Source: Nitriliruptoraceae bacterium (GTDB lineage: Bacteria > Actinomycetota > Nitriliruptoria > Nitriliruptorales > Nitriliruptoraceae). Taken from it: DNA of 7,250 bases. The notes under the pieces were generated by a model. That model made no database searches and had not been told where the DNA came from. It saw only the letters and a list, made by a program, of their open reading frames with translations. Below, one piece after another: positions 1-6,196 of the stretch. The position numbers and the translations under genes are program-made. Positions within the stretch are counted from its first letter, which is position 1. Every line of letters starts with the position of its first letter. The stretch spans positions 1-7,250 of the forward strand of contig SKII01000102.1 of assembly GCA_007116505.1 (NCBI GenBank), read 5' to 3'.

Positions 1-161
1 CGGTGGCCGGCGCGCTCGGGCTACGCGCCACGCGCCTGGACCTCGCCGGAGCGCGGCACGACGTGGACGGTGCGGGCGACCTCCGTGCGCTCCCCCGCGA
101 GCTCGACGGGACGTCGGCCGGCCCGGCGACCGCAGCGCTGCTCCCGGAGGGCCGCGGCTAA
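1..161 (+). CDS. C-terminal fragment of a CofC/FbiD-like nucleotidyltransferase (partial, 5' end outside window)
   Basis: An open frame enters from the left edge and stops at TAA (159-161), leaving the last 52 or so residues. The fragment carries HDVDGAGDL followed by a short Ala/Leu tail with SAGPATAALL. In MobA-like nucleotidyltransferases, and in CofC/FbiD in particular, the last part of the fold has a (L/H)DVDTPxDL segment and then a tail like GPxTxxxL, so the match fits in order and spacing. CofC/FbiD activates 2-phospholactate or phosphoenolpyruvate with GTP in coenzyme F420 synthesis. The catalytic N-terminal half lies outside the window, so the family cannot be confirmed here; another GT-A-fold nucleotidyltransferase remains possible. 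The frame shows the codon bias of its neighbours (G or C at third positions). Confidence 0.6.
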   Translation, partial: VAGALGLRATRLDLAGARHDVDGAGDLRALPRELDGTSAGPATAALLPEGRG

Positions 162-164
162 CCT
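159..164 (+). promoter_or_regulatory. Candidate -10 box (TAACCT) upstream of the cold-shock-like gene
   Basis: TAACCT fits the actinobacterial TAnnnT -10 pattern and overlaps the stop codon of the upstream gene. Transcription from it would start near 171 and give a leader of about 69 bases before the ATG at 240. No convincing -35 box is visible. The upstream gene may instead read through the 78-bp gap, so this is a weak call. Confidence 0.25.
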
Positions 165-239
165 GCTGCGACCGACCTCCGATCGACCACGAAGCCTGTC
201 GCGGTCCAGCACCGCCGACATCGACGCCGGGAGCCTCGC

Positions 240-446
240 ATGCCGCAGGGGACCATCCGCTCCTACGACCCCGAGACCCGCTCGGGCGCGCTGCTCGACG
301 ACGACCTCGTCGAGCTGCGCTTCAGCGGCCGCGCCATGCAGGCGTCGGGCCTGCGTGAGCTGCGCATCGGCCAGCGGGTGCGCTTCACGGTCACCGGCAG
401 CGAGGACGCCCGCGAGATCGCGACGCTGAACATCGTCAGCCTCTGA
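240..446 (+). CDS. Small cold-shock-domain-like OB-fold protein, divergent
   Basis: This 68-residue protein matches the length and layout of CspA-type cold-shock proteins: an N-terminal GTIRSYDPETRSG strand pair, a DDDLVELRFS strand, a GLRELRIGQRVRFTV segment equivalent to the CspA segment around SLxEGQxVxF, and a final strand ending NIVSL (CspA ends NVTSL). Canonical Csp proteins bind single-stranded RNA and DNA through aromatic residues in RNP1 (KGFGFI) and RNP2 (VFVHF). Here those positions read RSGALL and ELRFS, so nearly all the aromatic patch is gone. A role as a classical RNA chaperone is therefore doubtful, although the fold is likely kept. The ATG is preceded by CGGGAG (228-233) at a 6-base spacing. 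It may be cotranscribed with the CofC-like gene 78 bp upstream. Confidence 0.75.
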   Translation: MPQGTIRSYDPETRSGALLDDDLVELRFSGRAMQASGLRELRIGQRVRFTVTGSEDAREIATLNIVSL

Positions 447-450
447 CCGT

Positions 451-469
451 CCGCCGCCTCAGGCGTCGG
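451..469. terminator. Short GC hairpin between convergent genes, possible bidirectional terminator
   Basis: CCGCCGCC (451-458) and GGCGTCGG (462-469) form an 8-bp stem with one C/T mismatch around a three-base loop TCA (459-461). The loop is the stop codon of the minus-strand gene, and the plus-strand gene stops just before at 446. An alternative pairing, CCGCCG (451-456) with CGGCGG (467-472), has six perfect pairs and a 10-base loop. There is no U-tract on either strand, so this would be a non-canonical terminator. The position is right, but GC-rich DNA forms such hairpins readily by chance. Confidence 0.35.
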
Positions 470-1277
470 CGGTGATGCGCGCGAGCGACGCGAGCGAGCG
501 GTCCATCATGTGGACGCCGAGGTCCTCCCCCGCCGCGTCCGCCGCTCCTCGCAGCCCGTCGAGCACGCCGCGCAGCAGCTCGACACCCTCCGGCGCGTCG
601 TCCCCGTGCTCGGCGAGCACCGCCTCGAGCACCGTCTCCGCGTCGGCACGCGCGACCCTTCGGCCGAGGTCCGGCGCGTCCTCGGCGTCACGCCATGCGA
701 GCGCGCACGCGGAGAGGTAGGCGGGATGCGCCGCGTCGCCGTCCGCGACGGCGAGGGCCAGGTGCATCACGAGCTTCGCGGCGACCCGGTCGTCGTCGGC
801 GACGGCCGCGACGAGCGCGGCGAACGGCCCGTAGGCGTCCGGGTCCGCGTCCGGCGCGAGGATGCGGACGAGCTTGGCGCGCACCGGGAGCTCCTGGTGG
901 ACCTCGAGGTCCTCCGGGAGCGCCGCGACGTCGCCGCCGACCTCGGCGAGCAGCTCGGCGAGGGGACGCATGCGTGCCCAGACACCGACCGGGTCGGCCT
1001 CACGGTCCGCAGCCAGGTTCGCGACCACGCGGCGGGGGTCGACGCTGAAGGAGACGAGCCCCGGGCCGACCGGGCCGCGCTGCGCGTCGGCCGCGGTCCG
1101 CGACACCCAGCCGGACACCCGCCGGCCCCGCGCGAAGCGGCCCGTCGCCGCCTCGTCGAACGGACCGAGCGCGCCGAGCCGGGCGCTCAGGTCGATGCGC
1201 GTGCGCAGACCCGCCTCCTCGATGAGGGGCAGGTTCGCGACGGCGGTGCGGTGCAGGAGGGTGATCCGTCCGGACAT
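459..1277 (-). CDS. Uncharacterised 272-residue protein, N-terminus weakly ADP-ribosyltransferase-like
   Basis: I do not recognise this protein with certainty. Residues 8-24 read LHRTAVANLPLIEEAGL, which resembles the H-x-T...NL..I...GL opening of the ADP-ribosyltransferase fold as in DarT/DUF4433. A basic segment follows (RFARGRRVSGWVSR, 47-60), then a strand-like GLVSFSVDPRRVV (73-85) and an EDLEVHQELPVRAKLVRIL segment (122-140), where ART-type domains often place a final strand and an acidic catalytic residue. Residues 145-272 look alpha-helical and Ala/Asp/Glu-rich, with no motif I know. No signal peptide or membrane segment is visible, so it is probably cytoplasmic. The ATG overlaps the serB stop codon (TGATG, 1279-1275) and is preceded by GGAGA within the serB end, so translation is probably coupled to serB. 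The gene itself is well supported; the enzyme class is a guess. Confidence 0.8.
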   Translation of the reverse strand: MSGRITLLHRTAVANLPLIEEAGLRTRIDLSARLGALGPFDEAATGRFARGRRVSGWVSRTAADAQRGPVGPGLVSFSVDPRRVVANLAADREADPVGVWARMRPLAELLAEVGGDVAALPEDLEVHQELPVRAKLVRILAPDADPDAYGPFAALVAAVADDDRVAAKLVMHLALAVADGDAAHPAYLSACALAWRDAEDAPDLGRRVARADAETVLEAVLAEHGDDAPEGVELLRGVLDGLRGAADAAGEDLGVHMMDRSLASLARITADA

Positions 1278-2512
1278 CAGGTCTCCACGCAGCCAGGGCC
1301 CGTGGGGGCGGGCGGCTCATCGTCATCGGGGTCCAGCACGATCTCGTCGGCAGGGATACCGAGCAGGAACAGGATGGCGTCGAGCCTCGGCACGTTCAGG
1401 CTCGTGTCGGCCGCGGCGCGGACGACGGGCTTCGCGTTGAACGCGACGCCGAGCCCGGCTGCGGCGATCATGTCGAGGTCGTTCGCACCATCACCGATCG
1501 CGACGGTCTGCTCGAGCGGGACGCGCTCGAGCTCGGCGATGCGTCGCAGCTCGCTGGCCTTCCCCGCACGGTCGAGGATCGGACCGACGAGCCCGCCGCT
1601 GAGGCGCCCGTCGATGATCTCGAGCCGGTTCGCGACCGCGTGGTCGATGCCGAGCAGCTCGGCGATCGGGCCGACGACGTGGTCGAAGCCGCCGGACACG
1701 ACGGCGACCGTGTAGCCGAGCCGGCGCAACGTGGTGACGAGCGTGCGCGCCCCCGGGGTCAGCCGGACCCGCGCGGCCGCGCGGTCGAGGGCCGACACGT
1801 CCGCACCGGCGAGCAGACCGACCCGAGCTCGCAGGCTCTGCTCGAAGTCGAGCTCGCCCGCCATCGCACGGGCCGTGATGGCCGCGACCTCCTCGCCGCG
1901 TCCGACCTCGTCGGCGATCAGCTCGATGACCTCGTCGCGGATCAGCGTCGAGTCGACGTCGAGCACGACCAGCCGCTTCGCGCGTCGCTCGAGCCGCTCC
2001 GGCTGCACGGCGACGTCGACGCCGTGCGAGGCGGCCGCGTCGAGCAGCACCGAGCGCAGCGTCACCGGGTCACCCCCGCTGACGCGGAACTCGAACGCGC
2101 AGACGGGTCGGTGGGCGAGGCGCACGATGCGCGCGATGTTCGCGCCGGCCGTCGCGATCGCACCGGTGACCGCGGCGAGCGCCCCGGCGGTCAGGCGCGG
2201 TGCGATGACCGTCACGACGGCCCGGCTCGGTGCGGGAGCCGGCGGGCGGGGCGCCGGCGCGGGCTCGACGTCGAGCCGGACGCCGAGCTCGCCGGCGAGC
2301 GGCTGGAGGATCCCGGCGAGATGCGCGGCGGCGTCCGCCTCGACGAGCAGGTCGAGGGTCAGGCTGCCGCGCACCACGAGCTGGTCCATCTCATGCAGGA
2401 CCACGCCAGCGTCGTCGAGGGCTGCGAGGACCGCCGCGGTGATGCCCGGCCGGTCCGTGCCGCTCAGGCGCACGAGGTGCTGCAGACCCGGCGCGTCGAT
2501 GCCGCCCCCCAT
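1277..2512 (-). CDS. serB: Phosphoserine phosphatase with two ACT-like domains
   Basis: SerB removes phosphate from L-phosphoserine in the last step of serine synthesis, in the cytoplasm. The 411-residue product is close to the usual length of actinobacterial SerB2-type enzymes (about 400). Residues 10-85 (HLVRLSGTDRPGITAAVLAAL) and about 97-172 form two ACT-type regulatory domains separated by an Ala/Pro linker. The HAD domain shows all four motifs: DVDST (D185 nucleophile, D187 acid/base), VVSGG (S273), K318 in RAGKAS, and GDGANDLDM (D341, D345). The segment DSTLIRDEVIELIADEVG is typical of SerB. I chose the ATG at 2512 because it follows GGAGGA (2523-2518) at a 5-base spacing and because ACT homology starts just after; the same frame stays open upstream to 3799, but only as antisense of the aminotransferase. 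The C-terminus ends in an acidic, Pro-rich tail. The stop overlaps the next gene by one base. Confidence 0.95.
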   Translation of the reverse strand: MGGGIDAPGLQHLVRLSGTDRPGITAAVLAALDDAGVVLHEMDQLVVRGSLTLDLLVEADAAAHLAGILQPLAGELGVRLDVEPAPAPRPPAPAPSRAVVTVIAPRLTAGALAAVTGAIATAGANIARIVRLAHRPVCAFEFRVSGGDPVTLRSVLLDAAASHGVDVAVQPERLERRAKRLVVLDVDSTLIRDEVIELIADEVGRGEEVAAITARAMAGELDFEQSLRARVGLLAGADVSALDRAAARVRLTPGARTLVTTLRRLGYTVAVVSGGFDHVVGPIAELLGIDHAVANRLEIIDGRLSGGLVGPILDRAGKASELRRIAELERVPLEQTVAIGDGANDLDMIAAAGLGVAFNAKPVVRAAADTSLNVPRLDAILFLLGIPADEIVLDPDDDEPPAPTGPGCVET

Positions 2513-2552
2513 GCTCGTCCTCCGGTGCGCTCCGCGGCGAGGTCGACCGTCC

Positions 2553-2581
2553 GCGACCGCGCCGTGGAGCGTAGTTAGGCT
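2553..2581 (+). promoter_or_regulatory. Candidate leaderless promoter of the aminotransferase gene (-10 TAGGCT)
   Basis: TAGGCT (2576-2581) is followed by exactly six bases before the ATG at 2588, so transcription would start at or beside the A of the start codon. There is no ribosome binding site at a usable distance (nearest GGAG is 18 bases away), as expected for a leaderless message, which is common in Actinomycetota. GCGACC (2553-2558) sits 17 bases upstream as a partial -35. Confidence 0.55.
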
Positions 2582-2595
2582 GGGCCGATGGTCAC
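2568..2595 (-). promoter_or_regulatory. Candidate serB promoter (-10 TACGCT, -35 GTGACC)
   Basis: On the minus strand, TACGCT (2573-2568) fits TAnnnT. GTGACC (2595-2590) lies 16 bases upstream and matches four of six -35 consensus positions. Transcription would begin near 2561, giving a leader of about 49 bases that contains the GGAGGA ribosome site of serB. The -35 falls within the first codons of the divergent aminotransferase gene. Confidence 0.45.
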
Positions 2596-3763
2596 GACGA
2601 ACCCTGCCGTCCGCTCCGGCGGCGCGAACCCCCTGGCGGCGCTCCGCGAGGAGGTCGCTCGGCGTCGCGGTGCCGGGCAGGCGCTCATCGACCTCTCCAT
2701 CGGCGATCCCGACGAGCCGACGCCGGAGGCGGTCCGGGCGGCGCTCGTCGGCGCGCTCGGTCCCGTGTCCAGCTACCCGACCGGGTACGGGCAGGCGGCG
2801 ACCCGCGCGGCCGTCGCCGGCTTCCTCGCCCGTCGCCACGGGGTGCACGTCGACCCGGCGACGCAGGTGCTGCCGACGTCCGGCTCGAAGGAGGCGATCT
2901 TCCACCTCCCGCTCGCCTTCATCGATCCCGCCGGCGAGCGCCGCACGGTCGTCTGGGGCACGCCCGGCTACCCGACGTACGCACGCGGCGCCCGCTACGC
3001 CGGGGGCGAGCCGCACGCGGTCGTGCTGACCGAGGGCGACGGCTGGCGCCTCGACCTCGGTGCGCTCGACGCCGACGTGCTCGCGAGGACCGCGATCGCG
3101 TGGCTCGGCTACCCGCACAACCCGACGGGCGCGACCGTCGACCGCGCCTACCTCCGCGACCAGCTCGACGTCGCACGCGCCAACGACATCCTGCTGTGCT
3201 CCGACGAGTGCTACCAGGAGCTGTGGTTCGACGCGCCGGCACCGAGCCTGCTCGAGGTCGCGGGTGACGACGCGGCCGGCGTCATCGCGGTCCTCTCGCT
3301 GTCGAAGCGATCCGGGATGACCGGGTACCGCTCGGGAGCGATCGTCGGGGACGCGGCGCTCGTCGCACGCCTGCGGACGCTCCGCGAGGACACGGGGACG
3401 GCCTCCCCCGACTTCGTGCAGGCGGCGGCCCAGGTCGCGTGGGCCGACGACGCCCACGTCGAGGAGCGGCGAGCGATCTTCGCGGCCAAGCGCGAGGTCG
3501 TGCTCGACGGCCTGCGCGAGCTCGACCTGCGGTGGTCGGGGTCGGAGGCGACGTTCTACGTGTGGGTCGCGGCTCCCGGCGGCGACGACCTCGCGTACGC
3601 GACGGCGCTCCTCGAGGCGGGGCTGGTGGTGACGCCAGGGCGCGCGTTCGGCGCGGGCGGGGACGGCTGGGTCCGCCTCGCGCTCGTCCCCGACCTCAGC
3701 GGCTGCCGCGAGGCGATGGGCCGCTGGCAGGACGCGCACCGCCGGGGGCTCCTGCCCGCCTGA
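2588..3763 (+). CDS. dapC: Class I/II PLP aminotransferase, probably succinyldiaminopimelate transaminase (DapC-like)
   Basis: This 391-residue protein is a fold-type I PLP-dependent aminotransferase. Visible motifs in order: LSIGDPDEPTP (36-46), SYPTGYGQAATRAAV (62-76), TSGSKEAIF (97-105, phosphate-binding loop), TPGYPTYARGARYAGG (125-140), YPHNPTGA (175-182, N178), SDECYQEL (205-212, D206 for the PLP nitrogen and Y209), SLSKRSGMTGYRSG (237-250, K240 for the Schiff base), and VRLAL (R363, substrate carboxylate). The SGSKEAIFHLPLAFIDP and TPGYPTYARGA segments resemble DapC-type enzymes, which move an amino group from glutamate to N-succinyl-2-amino-6-ketopimelate in lysine and cell-wall diaminopimelate synthesis. 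Substrate assignment from motifs alone is uncertain; LL-diaminopimelate or another amino-acid aminotransferase is possible, and the serB neighbour gives no clear hint. Its last 68 bases overlap the convergent DUF368 gene. Confidence 0.85.
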   Translation: MVTTNPAVRSGGANPLAALREEVARRRGAGQALIDLSIGDPDEPTPEAVRAALVGALGPVSSYPTGYGQAATRAAVAGFLARRHGVHVDPATQVLPTSGSKEAIFHLPLAFIDPAGERRTVVWGTPGYPTYARGARYAGGEPHAVVLTEGDGWRLDLGALDADVLARTAIAWLGYPHNPTGATVDRAYLRDQLDVARANDILLCSDECYQELWFDAPAPSLLEVAGDDAAGVIAVLSLSKRSGMTGYRSGAIVGDAALVARLRTLREDTGTASPDFVQAAAQVAWADDAHVEERRAIFAAKREVVLDGLRELDLRWSGSEATFYVWVAAPGGDDLAYATALLEAGLVVTPGRAFGAGGDGWVRLALVPDLSGCREAMGRWQDAHRRGLLPA

Positions 3764-4679
3764 GGGCGGCGTCGACGACGAGCACCGCACCGGCGGCACC
3801 GAAGGTGGCGAGGACGGCGGGGAGGACCTGCCCGGCCGGAGCGCCGAGCGTCGGGTCCCCCACGCCCGTCGCCGACGGCCACGGCCACAGCACCCGCGCC
3901 GATCCGACCATCAGCCCGATCAGCACGGCGAGGACGGTGTCGTGCGCGCGACGCAGCAGCCGGTCGAGCAGCGTCGCGAAGGCCAGCAGCCCCGACGCGG
4001 CACCGACGACGAGCACACCGATCGTGACGAGGTCTCGGTCGGCGACGGCGGTGACGACCGCCGCGTACGTGCCGAGCAGCAGCAGCAGGAACGAGCCCGA
4101 CACGCCCGGCAGGATCATCGCGCACACGGCGACGGCGGCGCTGGCGGCGAGGAACAGGAGCGAGGGGTCACCCGCGACGTCGGGACGCAGGCCGAGCAGG
4201 AGCGCGGTGACCGCCGCGCTGCCCGCGACGATGGCGCCGATGCGCAGGTCGGCCTTCTCCTGCAGCTGGTGGCGCGCGACGAACGCGGCTCCGAGCACGA
4301 GGCCGAGGAAGAGCGCGCTCATGACGACGGGCTCGTCCTCGAGGAGCGTCCGCAGGGTGGAGGCGAGCGCCAGCGCCGTCCCGACGAGGCCGGCGAGCAG
4401 CACGAGCAGGAACGACCACTCGAGGGCGCGGAGCGCCTCAGGGACGGAGCGCAGCCGGAGACGCAGCACCAGGGCGACGACGTGTGCGGCGCGGCGCACG
4501 TTGGTGACGAGGCGCGGGTAGATGCCGGCGACGAGCGCGACGGTCCCCCCGGAGAAGCCGGGGACGAGGTCGGCCGCACCCATCGCAGCGCCCGTCAGCA
4601 CCGTGCGCAGCGGACCGGGGGCCGCCGGGCCGGGGTCCGCGGCCCCCGGGGCCGCGGCGGCGTCACCGGGACCGCTCAC
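3696..4679 (-). CDS. DUF368 family (PopT-type) undecaprenyl-phosphate transporter
   Basis: This 327-residue membrane protein has the two hallmark half-repeats of DUF368: GAADLVPGFSGGTVALVAGIY (about 34-54) and AVCAMILPGVSGSFLLLLLGTY (about 184-205). Hydrophobic segments between and after them (near 88-108, 119-134, 149-164, 176-190, 217-237, 247-262, 285-304) suggest about eight or nine membrane passes. DUF368 proteins (PopT) have been shown in other bacteria to move undecaprenyl phosphate back across the membrane for reuse in peptidoglycan and polymer synthesis. The start is GTG, inside the end of the MFS gene (GTGA overlap, 4679-4676), so translation is probably coupled. The first 22 or so residues are an Ala/Pro/Gly tail that may be disordered. 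The Arg/Pro/Ser-rich C-terminal end (about 22 residues) lies antisense to the aminotransferase gene. The exact lipid specificity is inferred from the family. Confidence 0.9.
   Translation of the reverse strand: MSGPGDAAAAPGAADPGPAAPGPLRTVLTGAAMGAADLVPGFSGGTVALVAGIYPRLVTNVRRAAHVVALVLRLRLRSVPEALRALEWSFLLVLLAGLVGTALALASTLRTLLEDEPVVMSALFLGLVLGAAFVARHQLQEKADLRIGAIVAGSAAVTALLLGLRPDVAGDPSLLFLAASAAVAVCAMILPGVSGSFLLLLLGTYAAVVTAVADRDLVTIGVLVVGAASGLLAFATLLDRLLRRAHDTVLAVLIGLMVGSARVLWPWPSATGVGDPTLGAPAGQVLPAVLATFGAAGAVLVVDAALRRAGAPGGARPASGPSPRGSR
4637..4657. repeat. 21-bp near-perfect palindrome in the DUF368 start region
   Basis: CCGCGGCCCC (4637-4646) and GGGGCCGCGG (4648-4657) are exact reverse complements around one central base. 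The site lies 22-42 bases inside the DUF368 reading frame and would fold into a very stable GC hairpin in the mRNA just after the start codon. It encodes Ala/Pro/Gly-rich residues, so codon bias alone could have produced it. Confidence 0.6.
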
Positions 4680-6196
4680 AGGACCTTCGGCTGCGGGTTC
4701 CCGACGGCGTCGATGCCCTTGCGCATGTCGGTCAGGACGAGCATGAGCCCGCCGAGCACGAACAGCACGATGAGCACGAGGATGCCCTCGCGGTACGAGC
4801 CGAACAGGCCGTACGCGAACGCGAGCGCCGCGGGCCCGAGGATGTTCGTGCCCCGATCGGAGATCTGGTAGAAGCTGTAGAACTCCGCCTCACGGCGCGC
4901 GGGCACCAGGTGGCTGAAGAGCGACCGGCTGAGCGCCTGGGTCCCTCCGAGCACGAACCCGATCGCGGCGGCCAGCACGAAGAAGACCGTGACGTCGCCC
5001 GCGGGGACGAAGCGCCCGTAGGTGACGACGACGCTCCACAGGACGAGGCTCCAGAGCACGACGGTCTTGGCCCCGGCCCGCTCCGCGATGCGCCCCATGA
5101 TGAGCGCCCCGAAGAACGCGACGAACTGGACCATCAGGATCGCGAGGACCAGGTCCGCCTCCCCGATGCGCAGCTCCTCGATCGCGTACGACCCGGCGGC
5201 CGCGATCACGGTGCCGACGCCGCCGTTGAACAGCAGGAACGCGACGAGGAACTTGACGGTCTCCGGGTAGCTCGCGACGAGCCTCGTCGTGCGGACGAGC
5301 TCGCCGAACGCACCGAGCACGGCCCGACCGGCGCTGCCCTCGGCGACGAGCGCGGGGCCGTCCTCGAGCAGGCGCAGCGGGATGATCGTGAAGATCGCCC
5401 ACCACACGCCGGCGCTCGCGAGGCTCACACGGACGGCCGTGGTGCCCGAGATGCCGAACGGCTCGAGCTGGAAGATGGCGAGGTTCACCGCGAGCAGGAG
5501 CCCGCCACCGATGTAGCCGAGCGCCCAGCCGCGCGACGAGACGCGGTCCCGGTCGTCGACCGTCGCGATCTCCGGCAGGAACGAGTCGTACACGACGACG
5601 GACGCCTGGAACAGCACGTTGGCGACGCCGACGAGCAGGAGCGCGAGCTGCCAGCGTCCCGGCGTGATGAGGAACATCGCGACCGTCGTGCCGGCACCGA
5701 GGTAGGCCGTCCAGCCGAGCCATGCGCGCTTGCGGCTCGAGCGGTCGACGAAGGCGCCGAGGATGGGGAGCGTGACGATCTGCACGATGGCCGACACGGG
5801 GATGGCGTAGAAGAACAGCTGCTCGGGGAACAGCGCGATGCCGAGCAGCTGCACCTTCCCCTCGAGCGCCGCCGCACCGACGAGCTGCTCGAGGCTCTGT
5901 CCCGCGGCCGCGGCAGCAGGGGTCAGCACGGCGATCGCCTCGGCGAGCCAGTCACGGAAGGCCTGGTCCCCCCAGGCCGGGACGGTCGTGGCGAGCGCGT
6001 CGCCGGCCGCACGCACCGTGCGCTCGATCGCGGTCTGCGCGACGAGGATCAGGTAGGGGCCGAAGAACAGGGTGATGACGGTCGTCGGGAACGACGAGTT
6101 CGCCCAGTCGTAGAAGTACCAGCCGCGCTGCTGCCGCGTGTCCCTCCGGCGCGCCACCTTCCCCGACGGCTGCGCAGGGGCCTCCTCGATCGCCAT
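4676..6196 (-). CDS. MFS transporter, UMF1 (Atg22-like) family
   Basis: This 506-residue membrane protein belongs to the UMF1 branch of the major facilitator superfamily. Diagnostic segments: WYFYDWANSSF (26-36) before the first helix; GAFVDRSSRKRAW (147-159, the MFS loop 2-3 motif); VVYDSFLPEIA (201-211); VSSRGWALGYIGGGLLL (219-235); and QALSRSLFSHLVPARREAEFYSFYQISDRGTNILGP (420-455). These match the order seen in bacterial UMF1 proteins. About 12 membrane segments are expected, with a long extracytoplasmic loop (about 55-120) after helix 1. The transported substrate is unknown; bacterial members are annotated as permeases without a defined cargo. The ATG at 6196 follows GGAGG (6209-6205) at an 8-base spacing; the frame is open further upstream but has no homology there. 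It overlaps the DUF368 gene by four bases, so the two probably form one operon. Confidence 0.92.
   Translation of the reverse strand: MAIEEAPAQPSGKVARRRDTRQQRGWYFYDWANSSFPTTVITLFFGPYLILVAQTAIERTVRAAGDALATTVPAWGDQAFRDWLAEAIAVLTPAAAAAGQSLEQLVGAAALEGKVQLLGIALFPEQLFFYAIPVSAIVQIVTLPILGAFVDRSSRKRAWLGWTAYLGAGTTVAMFLITPGRWQLALLLVGVANVLFQASVVVYDSFLPEIATVDDRDRVSSRGWALGYIGGGLLLAVNLAIFQLEPFGISGTTAVRVSLASAGVWWAIFTIIPLRLLEDGPALVAEGSAGRAVLGAFGELVRTTRLVASYPETVKFLVAFLLFNGGVGTVIAAAGSYAIEELRIGEADLVLAILMVQFVAFFGALIMGRIAERAGAKTVVLWSLVLWSVVVTYGRFVPAGDVTVFFVLAAAIGFVLGGTQALSRSLFSHLVPARREAEFYSFYQISDRGTNILGPAALAFAYGLFGSYREGILVLIVLFVLGGLMLVLTDMRKGIDAVGNPQPKVL

Noticed and set aside
21..221. 66-residue minus-strand open frame at the left edge
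   Set aside because: It is opposite the CofC-like C-terminal fragment, which has a recognisable DVD-containing segment and matching codon bias.
510..1715. 401-residue plus-strand open frame opposite the unknown gene and serB
   Set aside because: It is a shadow of the minus-strand genes in GC-rich DNA: low-complexity Arg/Gly/Glu/Asp composition, no motif, and it crosses the junction of two well-supported genes.
1640..3029. Long plus-strand frames (312 and 432 residues) across serB and into the aminotransferase
   Set aside because: They conflict with the motif-supported serB and aminotransferase frames and consist of Arg/Ser/Ala-rich sequence typical of shadow frames.
2513..3799. Upstream extension of the serB frame, giving an 840-residue protein
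   Set aside because: The extension is entirely antisense to the aminotransferase, is Arg/Val/Glu-rich without any motif, and the ACT homology and the GGAGGA ribosome site place the true start at 2512.
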